The notes: generated from the letters alone by a model not told the origin. 64,000 bases of DNA from Flavobacteriaceae bacterium (GCA_027490305.1 JAIXYI010000016.1:16948-80947), one strand, 5' to 3'. Positions 44,733 through 53,568 are shown, counted from the first letter of the stretch. Translations and numbers: made by a program.

Positions 44733-44884
44733 AATGGTAACGATAACAGGTAAAGGGCAGGTTTATTGTGTCCCTGCATTAATTCCCGGATAACCTGCAC
44801 GCAAAGTACGAATTTCCCAATGTCGATTTAGGTGATATATATCACAAAAAAGAAAGGGGGAAGAAAGTTGCCCCGCAGCCGCGG

Positions 44885-45679
44885 TTACGTTGCTTTCCGG
44901 ATGCGTTTTTCACCCAGAAGACGCATGGGCTGTTTCGCAGCCGCGTCGGCATGCATCCGCGTTTCCGCAAACTCCAGTATGTGTGCCTGGGCCTCTTCAA
45001 CGCTGTCGGTCATCAACACATACCGCATGTCATCGCCACTGATGGTCTCCAGTTGTTTCATGCGTTCGAAATGGGCGATGAGGTCTTTGTGGAATTCCAA
45101 CCCCATGATAATGATCGGGAACGCTTCGGTTTTGCCGGTTTGCACCAGGGTAAGCGTCTCGAAGAACTCGTCAAGGGTGCCATAACCGCCGGGTAGCACG
45201 ATGAAGGCACTCGAGTATTTTCGTAGCAATTCCTTCCTGACGAAAAAATATTCGATTGACACAAAGCGGTCCAGATACGGATTCGGCGATTGCTCCCTCG
45301 GAAGTACGATATTGCACCCAATCGACAAACCACCGCCTTCACGGGCGCCCCGGTTGGCTGCTTCCATAATACCCGGACCGCCACCGGTCATGATCGTAAA
45401 CCCCGACTGCGCCAATCCGGTCGCAACCTCCCGCGCGAGTTCGTAATATGGATGTCCTTCCTTAAAGCGCGCCGATCCGAAGATGGTCACGCACGGACCC
45501 GCAAAGTGCAGCGCCCTAAAACCCCTTATGAACTGACGTACGACGCCAAAGGTGTAGGCGAGCTCCCGCCATCGTTCCCGGGGTCCACGAAGGAAACTCT
45601 TTTCTTCGGCGTGGGCCTGGCGGGCCGATTTTCGTAGCGGTGCTGTCGTGGCGTCTGTAGGGGTCGGGGGAGGTGTCAT
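44885..45679 (-). CDS. LOG-family nucleotide phosphoribohydrolase (TIGR00730-like)
   Basis: A 264-residue cytoplasmic protein with the LOG signatures GGGPGIMEAANRGAREGG (near residue 99) and PGGYGTLDEFFETLTL (near 162), so it probably cleaves nucleoside 5'-monophosphates (cytokinin-activating-type activity) or handles purine nucleotides. The N-terminal 45 residues are a basic, low-complexity extension. It diverges from the SDR gene; the 87-bp spacer contains TATATTTA (45741-45748), a near -7 box for the SDR gene. Confidence 0.9.
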   Translation of the reverse strand: MTPPPTPTDATTAPLRKSARQAHAEEKSFLRGPRERWRELAYTFGVVRQFIRGFRALHFAGPCVTIFGSARFKEGHPYYELAREVATGLAQSGFTIMTGGGPGIMEAANRGAREGGGLSIGCNIVLPREQSPNPYLDRFVSIEYFFVRKELLRKYSSAFIVLPGGYGTLDEFFETLTLVQTGKTEAFPIIIMGLEFHKDLIAHFERMKQLETISGDDMRYVLMTDSVEEAQAHILEFAETRMHADAAAKQPMRLLGEKRIRKAT

Positions 45680-45766
45680 GGAGTATAGTATTGGAAGAAC
45701 AAAAGTAAGAACCGGATAAGTAAAGGTTTGATTTATTGGATATATTTAGGTCACAAAAACGGATAC

Positions 45767-46480
45767 ATGGAAAAAGTGGCACTCATTTCCGGCGTGAGCC
45801 GCGAAAGCGGATTAGGCTATGAAACCGCACGCCAGATGAAAGCACTCGGCTACATCGTAATCATCGGTGCCCGCGACGAAGAAAAAGCCATCGAACTTGC
45901 GAGCCAGATCGGCGCGGTTGCATTGGAATTGGATGTGACAGCGGAAACATCTATTGCGCAGGCTGTGGCTGAAGTGCAGGCACGTTTCGGTAAACTCGAC
46001 GCCCTCATCAACAATGCAGGTGCTTTTTTCGATCAGGACGCCGATGTACTCGAAGCCGATGTCGAGTTTATAAAAGCAGCCCTTGACACCAATCTTTTGG
46101 GCGCCTGGCGTATGGCGAAAGCCTTTATGCCGTTGATGGAGAAAAGCCCGCAACCCCGTATCGTCAATGTGTCCAGCGGCGCGGGTTCATTTACGGATCC
46201 GGTTTTCGGACTGGCGTATCACTTCAGTAAGGTGCCGGTGTACGGAGTGTCGAAACTGGCACTCAACGGATTTACGGTGAAATTGGCGAAACGCCTGGAA
46301 GGAAGTGCCTTCAAAGTGAACGCGGTCGATCCGGGGTTCACGGCTACCTATCCCGGAACCGAGCAATGGGGCGCACGACCGGTAGAAGAGGGAGCAAAAG
46401 GGATAGTGTGGGCGGCAACACTGGCGGACGACGGCCCGTCTGGCGGGTTTTTTAGGGATGGTCAACCCTTGTCATGGTAG
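45767..46480 (+). CDS. Short-chain dehydrogenase/reductase (classical SDR)
   Basis: A 237-residue cytoplasmic oxidoreductase. Rossmann motif SGVSRESGLGYETARQ, NNAG near residue 84, catalytic Ser in VSSGAGSF and YxxxK in PVYGVSKLALNG. An unusual glycine-motif variant (SRESGLG rather than TGxxxGIG) recurs in this SDR subset. I start at 45767 (MEKVALISG) because a further in-frame extension lies upstream of the near -7 box region. Its stop overlaps the YdeI-like gene by 7 bases, so they form a coupled pair. Substrate unknown. Confidence 0.9.
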   Translation: MEKVALISGVSRESGLGYETARQMKALGYIVIIGARDEEKAIELASQIGAVALELDVTAETSIAQAVAEVQARFGKLDALINNAGAFFDQDADVLEADVEFIKAALDTNLLGAWRMAKAFMPLMEKSPQPRIVNVSSGAGSFTDPVFGLAYHFSKVPVYGVSKLALNGFTVKLAKRLEGSAFKVNAVDPGFTATYPGTEQWGARPVEEGAKGIVWAATLADDGPSGGFFRDGQPLSW

Positions 46481-47067
46481 GAGAGATACACAGGGGAATC
46501 GCGGTTGTTAGCGCGGCTTCGCGTGACGAATGGCGACAGTGGCTTCATGAACACCATGCAACCGAAGCATCCGTCTGGCTGGTTATTTACCATAAAAAAG
46601 CCAAAGAGCCCTCTGTTTACTACGAAGAAGCCGTCGAAGAAGCACTTTGCTTCGGATGGATCGACAGCATCGCCCATAAGCGCAACGATACCAGCCGGTA
46701 CCAATTCTTCGCGAAACGAAAAGCCAAGAGTAACTGGAGCAACTCTAACAAAGAACGCGTGCAACGATTACTCGAAGAAGGCAAAATGCAGCCTGCCGGA
46801 CAGGCGATGGTGGATTTGGCGAAGGAAACCGGCACCTGGGACGCGCTCACTGACGTACAGAATAACGTTATTCCCGGCGACCTGCAATCACTTCTCGATG
46901 CCAATGTAAGGGCACGCGACCACTTTGACGCTTTTCCCCCGTCGTCCAAACGAATCATTCTTGAATGGATAAGCAACGCCAAACGTCCGGAAACGCGCCA
47001 AAAGCGAATAGAGGAAACCGTCCGATTGGCCGAGCAGAACCATAAAGCCAACCATTACCGTCAATAA
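46474..47067 (+). CDS. YdeI/OmpD-associated family protein
   Basis: A 197-residue cytoplasmic protein. Recognisable features are WLHEHHATEASVWLVIYHKK (about residues 22-41), EEAVEEALCFGWIDSIAHKR and WSNSNKERVQRLLEEGKM, and a C-terminal block with WISNAKRPETRQKRIEETVRLA, split WISNAKRPETRQ and KRIEETVRLA. This is the YdeI family, linked in enterobacteria to bacteriocin protection; the biochemical function is not settled. It overlaps the SDR stop by 7 bases. Confidence 0.88.
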   Translation: MVGEIHRGIAVVSAASRDEWRQWLHEHHATEASVWLVIYHKKAKEPSVYYEEAVEEALCFGWIDSIAHKRNDTSRYQFFAKRKAKSNWSNSNKERVQRLLEEGKMQPAGQAMVDLAKETGTWDALTDVQNNVIPGDLQSLLDANVRARDHFDAFPPSSKRIILEWISNAKRPETRQKRIEETVRLAEQNHKANHYRQ

Positions 47068-47088
47068 ATAGTTTTTAATTTGGTTTTT

Positions 47089-47101
47089 TGAACATCGTTC
47101 A
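47089..47101. promoter_or_regulatory. Palindromic operator before the TetR gene
   Basis: TGAAC-ATC-GTTCA, a 5+5 inverted repeat, sits immediately upstream of the CTTTG box and 13 bases before the chosen GTG. The same arms recur in TGAACAATGTTCA at 47748-47760, before the TonB-dependent receptor. Confidence 0.6.
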
Positions 47102-47102
47102 T

Positions 47103-47110
47103 TTTCTTTG
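47103..47110 (+). promoter_or_regulatory. -7-like box of the TetR gene
   Basis: TTTCTTTG (one mismatch to TAnnTTTG) ends 4 bases before the GTG at 47115. A TTG at 47081-47083 lies 19 bases upstream. The operator palindrome lies between the two, so repressor binding would block RNA polymerase. Confidence 0.5.
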
Positions 47111-47114
47111 CATC

Positions 47115-47729
47115 GTGGGAACCGCCGAACGAAAAATAGAAGATAAGGAACGGCTTCGGTCGCTCATTCTCCAGGCAGCGAAAAAACTGTTTGTCGAGAA
47201 GGGCATCGAACATACGACCATGCGGAACATCGCCGACTCCGTGCGCTACAGTGTCGGGACGGTGTATGTATACTTTAAGGATAAGAACGCCATCCTGCAC
47301 GAACTGCACACCCAGGGTTTCATTCAGTTAGGAGGGAAGATGCAGGTATTGGGTGCCGTATCCGAACCTATGGAACGCCTCAAGGCCATGGGGCGGGCGT
47401 ACATCGCCTTCGCCATGGAGAACCCCGATATGTATGACTTGATGTTTTCGATGAAGGCACCGATGGAATTCCTCCACGACAAATGTGAAGACGACTGGGA
47501 CGAAGGTAAAGGAACCTTCGATGGCCTCCGCATGACGGTTGCCGACTGTATTGCAAATGGATACTTTAAAGGCCATGAAACCGAACCTTTGGCTTTTGTC
47601 ATCTGGAGTACCGTACACGGCATGTGTGCCCTGAAGATTGCCGATCGAATACGGGGCCTCCGGTCAGAAGAGCCGGTGGAAGTGGTTATGGAAGCCTACG
47701 AGGAATTCGTCAGGCTCATCGACCGCTGA
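47115..47729 (+). CDS. TetR/AcrR-family transcriptional regulator
   Basis: A 204-residue regulator starting at GTG 47115 (VGTAERKIEDKERLRSL). The N-terminal helix-turn-helix includes TTMRNIADSVRYSVGTVYVYFKDKNAIL, split TTMRNIADSVRY and SVGTVYVYFKDKNAIL, about residues 40-65; the rest is the ligand-binding helical domain. An upstream TTG start at 47088 is possible but sits across the operator. The likely targets are its own promoter and the TonB-dependent receptor/membrane-protein genes downstream, both preceded by TGAAC-N3-GTTCA palindromes. Confidence 0.88.
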   Translation: MGTAERKIEDKERLRSLILQAAKKLFVEKGIEHTTMRNIADSVRYSVGTVYVYFKDKNAILHELHTQGFIQLGGKMQVLGAVSEPMERLKAMGRAYIAFAMENPDMYDLMFSMKAPMEFLHDKCEDDWDEGKGTFDGLRMTVADCIANGYFKGHETEPLAFVIWSTVHGMCALKIADRIRGLRSEEPVEVVMEAYEEFVRLIDR

Positions 47730-47747
47730 TTTTTTTTGCCTTGATAA

Positions 47748-47760
47748 TGAACAATGTTCA
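47748..47760. promoter_or_regulatory. Palindromic operator before the TonB-dependent receptor gene
   Basis: TGAACA-A-TGTTCA is a perfect 6+6 palindrome, 49 bases before the receptor ATG. A degenerate partner TGTTACGTTCA follows at 47769-47779. The arms match the site at 47089-47101, upstream of the TetR gene. Confidence 0.65.
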
Positions 47761-47809
47761 AAAATAATGTTACGTTCATATTGCTAAATCGTTAATTCAA
47801 AAAACAAAC

Positions 47810-50185
47810 ATGAAAAAGTTCTTCACACTGCTGCTAAGCCTCCTGGTAGGGGTGGCCTTCAGCCAAAAAGGCGTCGTCAAAGGCACCGTCATCGACAAAC
47901 TCACCGAGGTGCCGCTGCCCGGGGCTACCGTCGCCATCAGCACGGGCTCAACCCCCGTCATTACAGATGAAAAAGGCGCCTTCGAGTTTACCAACGTACC
48001 GCTGGGGCGTCTCAACCTCACCGCCAGTTTCGCCGGATACGCCCCGGTTACCATCCCCAATGTCGACGTTACCGCCGGAAAAGAGGTGATCCTCACGGCC
48101 GCCCTCACCGAAACATTGACCGACCTTCAGGAAGTTGTAATTAAACAACAGCCCGGCAAAGTGAAAGCATTGAACAAAATGGCCGCCGTATCGGCCCGGC
48201 AGTTCAGCACCGAGGAAGTGAACCGATATGCCGGGGGGCGGAGTGATATCGCACGACTCGTATCGAACTTCGCCGGCGTTTCCACCGCAAACGACAGCCG
48301 AAACGATATTGTGGTCCGCGGCAATGCCCCAACCGGTATGCTATGGCGACTGGAAGGCATCCCGATTCCGAGTCCGAACCACTTTTCAACCGTCGGCACG
48401 ACCGGCAGTCCGGTGTCGGCGCTCAACCCCAACATGATCGCCAATTCCGATTTTATCACGTCGGCATTTCCCGCCGAATACGGCAACGCACTCAGCGGCG
48501 TTTTCGATCTCAACCTCCGAAAAGGAAACAAGGAAACGTATGAATTTCTGGCCGGGGTAGGTGCTTACCCGGGCGCTGAACTCATGGCAGAAGGGCCGTT
48601 TCTAAAAAAGGAAGGTTCGTTTCTCGTAGCCGCCCGCTACGGCATCGCAGGCTATCTCGGGGGCGCCGGGACCGGGGCCGCCATTCCCAATTACAATGAC
48701 ATCGCTTTTAACCTCGATTTCGGAAAGGGAAAGGCGGGAGAGATCACCTTCTTTGGTATCGTCGGATTTTCCGACATTGAATTCCTGGGGAAAGATGCTG
48801 ACGATTCGGATCTTTTCTCCGCCCGCGATGCCAACCAGAAGGTGCGGTCGAATTTTTTCGTAACCGGACTGACGCAAAAGATTTCGCTTAGTTCCAAAAC
48901 CTTCCTGAAATCGAATGTCGCCTTTTCCGGAAGCGCCAACAAATACGACGAAGAGCGCATTTACTTCCTCGACCAACCTCAGGAAGTAACCCTTCCCTTC
49001 ACCACAAACGACAACCGGGATTACCGCATCACGGTTAGTAGCTACGTAAATTCCAAGCTCGCAAAAGGGGTGCTGCTGCGTTCCGGCGTGCTGCTGGAAC
49101 ATTTTTCGATTGACTACAGCCTGCGCAGCCGCGACCGCCAGTCAGATGCCGACGGAGACGGATTTCCCGATTATAACAGCATCTACAAGACAAAAGGCGA
49201 TTACAACGTCGTACAGCCGTATGCACAATTGCAATGGCGCCTGTCGGATAAGCTAACACTGAACGGCGGACTCCACGGTCATTATTTTTCGCTCACCGAT
49301 GAGGTGAAAGCGGAACCCCGCGCTGCCGTGACCTATAACGTAACATCGGGCAGCAGCCTGAGTTTCGGGTACGGACGGCACCACCAAAACGTGCCGGCGC
49401 CCATCCAGTTCCAGAATGAGAATGTAGACGGGGTGCTGGTGCAGACCAACCGCAACCTGCGCCTTGTGGCTAGCGACCATTACGTTTTGGGCTTCGAACA
49501 ACGCCTCGGCAACAATTGGCGGGCAAAGGCTGAGGTGTATTACCAATCGGTTACAAATGCGGCAGTCGAACGCGATCCAACCAGCTATAGCTCGATTACG
49601 GAAGGGGCCGACTTCGGTTTCTCCACCGACAAGGTATCATTGGTTAACGGAGGTCGTGGTCGCAACCGGGGCGTCGAAGTGACCGTCGAAAAGTTCTTCA
49701 GCGACGGCTACCATGCCCTGCTGACCGGTTCGTTTTTCGATGCGAAATACAAAGGCAGCGATGGCATCTGGCGGAACTCACCCTTTAACAATCAATATGT
49801 GGTCAACTTTTTGGCAGGGAAGGAACTGAAGATGGGGAAGGCCCGGAAGAACACCCTGTCTTTCGACATGAAACTCACAACCTCCGGCGGACGATTTTAT
49901 ACGCCCGTCGACCTCGAGGCCTCGCAGGCAGCGGGCTACGAGATCAAACAGGATGATATCGCGTTCAGCGAGCAATACCGGCCCTATTTCCGACTCGACC
50001 TCCGAACCGGTTTCAAATTCAACAGCGGTAAGCGAAAAAGTACGCACCTGGTCTACCTCGAACTCCAGAATGTCACCGACCATGACAATATCTTCATCGC
50101 GCGCTACAACCGTTTGACCAACGAGGTCAACGAGGTGAACCAAATCGGTTTCTTCCCGGATTTCGGATACCGCTTCCAATTTTAA
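47810..50185 (+). CDS. TonB-dependent outer-membrane receptor with carboxypeptidase-like N-terminal domain
   Basis: A 791-residue outer-membrane protein. The signal peptide (MKKFFTLLLSLLVGVAFS) is followed by a carboxypeptidase-regulatory-like domain (KGVVKGTVIDKLTEVPLPGATV to about residue 105), the plug domain (DIVVRGNAPTGMLWRLEGIP near 165-184) and a beta-barrel ending GFFPDFGYRFQF with a terminal aromatic residue. No TonB box could be read with confidence. It should import a large substrate or siderophore-like ligand driven by TonB. Preceded by a TetR gene and operator; followed after 10 bases by a membrane protein that is probably co-transcribed. Confidence 0.9.
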   Translation: MKKFFTLLLSLLVGVAFSQKGVVKGTVIDKLTEVPLPGATVAISTGSTPVITDEKGAFEFTNVPLGRLNLTASFAGYAPVTIPNVDVTAGKEVILTAALTETLTDLQEVVIKQQPGKVKALNKMAAVSARQFSTEEVNRYAGGRSDIARLVSNFAGVSTANDSRNDIVVRGNAPTGMLWRLEGIPIPSPNHFSTVGTTGSPVSALNPNMIANSDFITSAFPAEYGNALSGVFDLNLRKGNKETYEFLAGVGAYPGAELMAEGPFLKKEGSFLVAARYGIAGYLGGAGTGAAIPNYNDIAFNLDFGKGKAGEITFFGIVGFSDIEFLGKDADDSDLFSARDANQKVRSNFFVTGLTQKISLSSKTFLKSNVAFSGSANKYDEERIYFLDQPQEVTLPFTTNDNRDYRITVSSYVNSKLAKGVLLRSGVLLEHFSIDYSLRSRDRQSDADGDGFPDYNSIYKTKGDYNVVQPYAQLQWRLSDKLTLNGGLHGHYFSLTDEVKAEPRAAVTYNVTSGSSLSFGYGRHHQNVPAPIQFQNENVDGVLVQTNRNLRLVASDHYVLGFEQRLGNNWRAKAEVYYQSVTNAAVERDPTSYSSITEGADFGFSTDKVSLVNGGRGRNRGVEVTVEKFFSDGYHALLTGSFFDAKYKGSDGIWRNSPFNNQYVVNFLAGKELKMGKARKNTLSFDMKLTTSGGRFYTPVDLEASQAAGYEIKQDDIAFSEQYRPYFRLDLRTGFKFNSGKRKSTHLVYLELQNVTDHDNIFIARYNRLTNEVNEVNQIGFFPDFGYRFQF

Positions 50186-50195
50186 TATCTTGATT

Positions 50196-50960
50196 ATGAA
50201 TTTTTTGGAACTACTTCGTGAACGCAGTGCCCCTTTTTTCTGGTTCGGACTGCTCTTCCTTGTGTTGGCAATCGCATGCCTTGTCGCCACCCGCGTATCC
50301 GATCAACAGGTGCTGGGCATCAACGCATACTTCAAGCCGTTCAAGTTCTTGGTGTCGAGTTGGCTTTTTGCCTGGACGATGGGCTGGTATTGCGGTTACC
50401 TGCAAGCACCTACCGCCGTGACGGTCTATACCTGGTTCGCCATCGGTGTACTTTGTTTCCAGGATTTCTATATCCTGACGCAGGCGGCACGCGGATTACG
50501 GTCCCACTTTTACGTCGAAACGCCCTTCTATTCTGGCATGTTTAGCCTTATGGCCCTTGCATCGGTTTCATTGGCGTTCGCCACGCTTTGGGTAGCGGGC
50601 TTGTTTTTCTCGAATAAGGTAGTACCACTGCCGGCGTATTACCTGTGGAGTATCCGATTCGCGCTCATAATTTTCGCGTTGTTTGCGCTGCAGGGACTCA
50701 TGATGGGAGCCCGTGGGGGGCATTTGGTTGGCGCACCCGATGATTCACCGGGCATTCGTATTCTTAATTGGAGCCGACGCGTGGGCGACCTGCGTATAGC
50801 CCACTTTCTGGGCATGCACGCACTGCAACTCCTTCCATTAGTAGCCTGGTATGCTATACGAAACGTAAAGGGTGTGGTGGTATTTGCCCTCCTGTATTTG
50901 GTAGTGTGTGTTTTGTTGACCCTACAGGCATTGCAAGGCCGTCCGTTTCTTCGGTTGTGA
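50196..50960 (+). CDS. Integral membrane protein of unknown function, downstream of the receptor
   Basis: A 254-residue protein with about seven hydrophobic segments (about residues 15-33, 48-66, 76-92, 112-136, 148-168, 204-222, 228-246). Conserved-looking residues include GARGGHLVG near 171 and HFLGMHALQLLP near 200, both with histidines near the membrane face. No family is recognised. I start at the ATG 50196 rather than a TTG two codons earlier. It is 10 bases after the receptor stop and is probably in the same TetR-controlled transcript. Confidence 0.75.
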   Translation: MNFLELLRERSAPFFWFGLLFLVLAIACLVATRVSDQQVLGINAYFKPFKFLVSSWLFAWTMGWYCGYLQAPTAVTVYTWFAIGVLCFQDFYILTQAARGLRSHFYVETPFYSGMFSLMALASVSLAFATLWVAGLFFSNKVVPLPAYYLWSIRFALIIFALFALQGLMMGARGGHLVGAPDDSPGIRILNWSRRVGDLRIAHFLGMHALQLLPLVAWYAIRNVKGVVVFALLYLVVCVLLTLQALQGRPFLRL

Positions 50961-51001
50961 CGATGTAACAGTTCGGGTGTAACGGCTTCTAATAGAGCAA
51001 A

Positions 51002-51496
51002 ATGAACCGTATGGAAACGTTATGGGAAGATAACCGTAAAGGACGTTACGATTGTTTTGTGGATGGCATACACCGCGTGGGCGTTGTCTTCTCTGGCAGC
51101 AAGGGCGTCATCACCACCGAGGATGGCGTATTCGAGATTCAAGTCAAAGGATTTTGGCGGACCCGTTACGGCATCACCGATCAAAATGGCACCGAGACCG
51201 AGCTGAAAGCGGCGAAGGTATGGGGCTCCGGAGCTACATTGAAATGGAAAGAAACCGAATACCAACTCAAAATCCGAAACAACCCGCTGGTGGAGGGGGC
51301 GTTTTGGCGTGACGGGCATCCGGTATTGGCGTACGGCCTTACGACAGTGAACCGAAAGCCCGCCATCCGCGTTACCCGAACGCCCCCCGTTGACCCGCTG
51401 CTCGATGGCATCCTGTTCTATCTTATGCGGCCCATTTTTCAGGAACAGGGTGCATGCGACGTATCCGCGAGCGTCATCCTGATGATGTCGGTGTGA
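51002..51496 (+). CDS. Small predicted beta-rich protein of unknown function
   Basis: A 164-residue, apparently cytoplasmic protein beginning MNRMETLWEDNRKGRYDC. It is rich in Gly, Thr and Val strands with alternating polar residues; the pattern of GFWRTRYGITDQNG and KWKETEYQLKIRNNP suggests a compact beta fold. No signal peptide, membrane segment or catalytic motif is seen, and I do not recognise it. It is 41 bases downstream of the membrane protein gene, on the same strand. Confidence 0.6.
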   Translation: MNRMETLWEDNRKGRYDCFVDGIHRVGVVFSGSKGVITTEDGVFEIQVKGFWRTRYGITDQNGTETELKAAKVWGSGATLKWKETEYQLKIRNNPLVEGAFWRDGHPVLAYGLTTVNRKPAIRVTRTPPVDPLLDGILFYLMRPIFQEQGACDVSASVILMMSV

Positions 51497-51639
51497 AACA
51501 CTGTTGGGATGCGCAGCCTCTCCATTACGGTTGTAATTTCGGAATGCAGGAAACGTTAAAATTTTCATAACGTATTAAAATCCAGTAACAAAAAAGAAGT
51601 GACCGCGTCTATTAGGTATCATCATCAATCACAATCATC

Positions 51640-51921
51640 ATGAAAAAATCAATCACTTTCCTGGCCATCGCCATCTTGGCAGCCGGGTCCGCTTTCGCCG
51701 GCAACACAGTAGAAAATGAAAACGCCACTGCCGGAACGTCTAAGTACATTTCATTCGCCGACGAGTCGCTTGTAGAGAGCGAAATGGACGACATGAAAAA
51801 AACGGAACGCACTACTTCCGAAACCGTCGAGTCAGATCGGAAAGTTACCGAAGCAGCGCCGATTCCGTATGTCTATCTCGCTAAGCCGCAGAAACTCGAA
51901 CTGCCGTCGCTCCGCAACTAG
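51640..51921 (+). CDS. Small secreted protein of unknown function
   Basis: A 93-residue protein with a signal peptide (MKKSITFLAIAILAAGSAFAG) and a short acidic, Ser/Thr-rich mature region ending YVYLAKPQKLELPSLRN. No domain is recognised. Its leader and first codons resemble those of the ankyrin gene 319 bases downstream: both have CATCATCAATC followed by ATGAAAAAA. The two may be a local duplication of an expression cassette. Confidence 0.65.
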   Translation: MKKSITFLAIAILAAGSAFAGNTVENENATAGTSKYISFADESLVESEMDDMKKTERTTSETVESDRKVTEAAPIPYVYLAKPQKLELPSLRN

Positions 51922-51960
51922 TTTTTCCCGTTTTCATAACCAAATTACACATCATCAATC

Positions 51961-52344
51961 ATGAAAAAAGCAATCATTTGCCTGGGCATGTTCGTCATGT
52001 CCGTAACCGGCACGGCCTTGGCCGCCACCATCGAATCGCCGCAGGTTCTCACACATCAGGGGCGTCCAAACGGCACACCGCTCTGCTTCGCTATCATTAA
52101 AGGCGACGTAGATGTCGTTAAAAAGTTCATCGAATACGGCGCCGACGTCAACGAAACGGCACGGGGCATATCCCCACTGATGTATGCCGCACACTACAAC
52201 CAGACGGAAATCGTGTCGCTGTTGCTCAAAAAAGGAGCCCGACTCGATGCAAAGGACGAACGCGGCAAAACGGCCCTCGATTACGCCAAAGAAGCAAATT
52301 CCACTGAAGCAGTAGAACTTCTTGAGTTGGCCGCCAAAAAATAA
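51961..52344 (+). CDS. Exported ankyrin-repeat protein
   Basis: A 127-residue protein with a signal peptide (MKKAIICLGMFVMSVTGTALA) and about three ankyrin repeats: NGTPLCFAIIKGDVDVVKKFIEYGADV, split NGTPLCFAIIKGD and VDVVKKFIEYGADV, then GISPLMYAAHYNQTEIVSLLLKKGA, split GISPLMYAAHYNQ and TEIVSLLLKKGA, then a shorter DERGKTALDYAKE repeat. Ankyrin repeats bind proteins; the partner here is unknown. It follows the small secreted protein by 39 bases and shares its leader pattern. A strong terminator follows. Confidence 0.85.
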   Translation: MKKAIICLGMFVMSVTGTALAATIESPQVLTHQGRPNGTPLCFAIIKGDVDVVKKFIEYGADVNETARGISPLMYAAHYNQTEIVSLLLKKGARLDAKDERGKTALDYAKEANSTEAVELLELAAKK

Positions 52345-52366
52345 GGATTTAGTTGTTTAGGTGGGA

Positions 52367-52402
52367 AGGCGCCGTATGCATTGCAGACGGCGCCTCTCTT
52401 TT
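52367..52402 (+). terminator. Terminator after the ankyrin gene
   Basis: The stem AGGCGCCGT/ACGGCGCCT (52367-52375 and 52387-52395) has an 11-base loop and is followed by CTCTTTTTTATTT. It faces the convergent M42 peptidase gene, whose stop begins at 52403. Confidence 0.8.
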
Positions 52403-53488
52403 TTATTTGAAGTAGGAGAAGGTTTCGTTGGCTTCGATTTTCAACAGTGACTCATAAATCAACCGAATGACGTTCTCTACGTCGTGGCGGTGTACCATTT
52501 CGACCGTCGTGTGCATATACCGCAATGGCAGTGAAATGAGAGCCGAGGCGACGCCGCCGTTGCTATACGCGAACGCATCGGTATCGGTGCCGGTCACGCG
52601 CGACGAGGCATGCCGCTGGAACGGAATTTCCTTTTCAACGGCGGTATCCACGATGAGGTCACGCAGTTTGTTCTGGACGGCAGGGGCATAACTAACCACC
52701 GGTCCGCGTCCGATCTTCGTATCACCTTCGATTTTTTTATTGATCATCGGGGTTGAGGTATCGTGGCACACATCGGTAATGATCGCGACATGCGGTTTGA
52801 TGGTGTTCGTAATCATCTCAGCACCACGAAGCCCTACTTCCTCCTGGACGGAGTTGGTAATGTAGAGTCCAAACGGCAACTTTTTCCCATTTTCGTGCAG
52901 CAACCGCGCTACTTCGGCGATCATGAAACCACCCATACGGTTGTCGATGGCGCGCGCGACGAATTTATCGTCATTCAGTACCATGAATTCGTCCGGATAG
53001 GTAATAACACAGCCGACGTGAACGCCTTTTTGCTCTACCTGTTCTTTATTTTCGCATCCGATATCGATGAAAAGGTTGTCGATTTTGGGCTGCTCCTCCT
53101 TATCACGGTGGCGTGTGTGGATGGCCGGCCAACCGAAAATACCCTTAACGATACCGTTCCGGGTATGGATATGGACGCGTTTCGATGGCGCGATCTGGTG
53201 GTCAGAGCCGCCGTTTCGAACCACGTAGAGCAAACCGTCGTCGGTGATGTAGTTGACATACCACGAGATTTCATCGGCATGTCCCTCGATGACCACCCGA
53301 TAGGGTGCATCGGGGTTCAGTACGCCCACAGCGGTTCCGTAGGTATCCGTAATAAAAGTGTCGACATACGGACGGATGTAGTCCATCCATAATTTCTGTC
53401 CTTCCGCTTCATAGCCGGTCGGAGAGGCGTTATTAAGGTAGGTTTCAAGAAAGGAAAGCGAACGTTCGGTGAGAATGGGCGTGTGCAT
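52403..53488 (-). CDS. M42-family metallopeptidase (glutamyl/deblocking aminopeptidase-like)
   Basis: A 361-residue cytoplasmic enzyme with two-zinc M42 motifs: the first His-Asp in VIEGHADEISWYV (near residue 77), the bridging Asp in ARAIDNRMGGFMIAE (near 184), the catalytic Glu pair in QEEVGLRGAEM (near 217), a ligand in TDVCHDTS (near 242) and the late His in MHTTVEMVH (near 328). These enzymes form large oligomers that trim peptides. I start at 53488 (MHTPILTERSLSFLE); a 9-codon extension is unsupported. A near -7 box (TATTTTTA, minus) lies about 20 bases upstream. Confidence 0.93.
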   Translation of the reverse strand: MHTPILTERSLSFLETYLNNASPTGYEAEGQKLWMDYIRPYVDTFITDTYGTAVGVLNPDAPYRVVIEGHADEISWYVNYITDDGLLYVVRNGGSDHQIAPSKRVHIHTRNGIVKGIFGWPAIHTRHRDKEEQPKIDNLFIDIGCENKEQVEQKGVHVGCVITYPDEFMVLNDDKFVARAIDNRMGGFMIAEVARLLHENGKKLPFGLYITNSVQEEVGLRGAEMITNTIKPHVAIITDVCHDTSTPMINKKIEGDTKIGRGPVVSYAPAVQNKLRDLIVDTAVEKEIPFQRHASSRVTGTDTDAFAYSNGGVASALISLPLRYMHTTVEMVHRHDVENVIRLIYESLLKIEANETFSYFK

Positions 53489-53543
53489 GTAAATAATTTT
53501 TGCTAAAAATAACAATTTGGCACCAGAGTTGATAAGGGATTTT

Positions 53544-53551
53544 TAATTTTG
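53544..53551 (+). promoter_or_regulatory. -7 box of the DUF4294 gene
   Basis: TAATTTTG is an exact TAnnTTTG match, 17 bases before the ATG at 53569. Confidence 0.65.
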
Positions 53552-53568
53552 GAACAACCCTTTTACCC

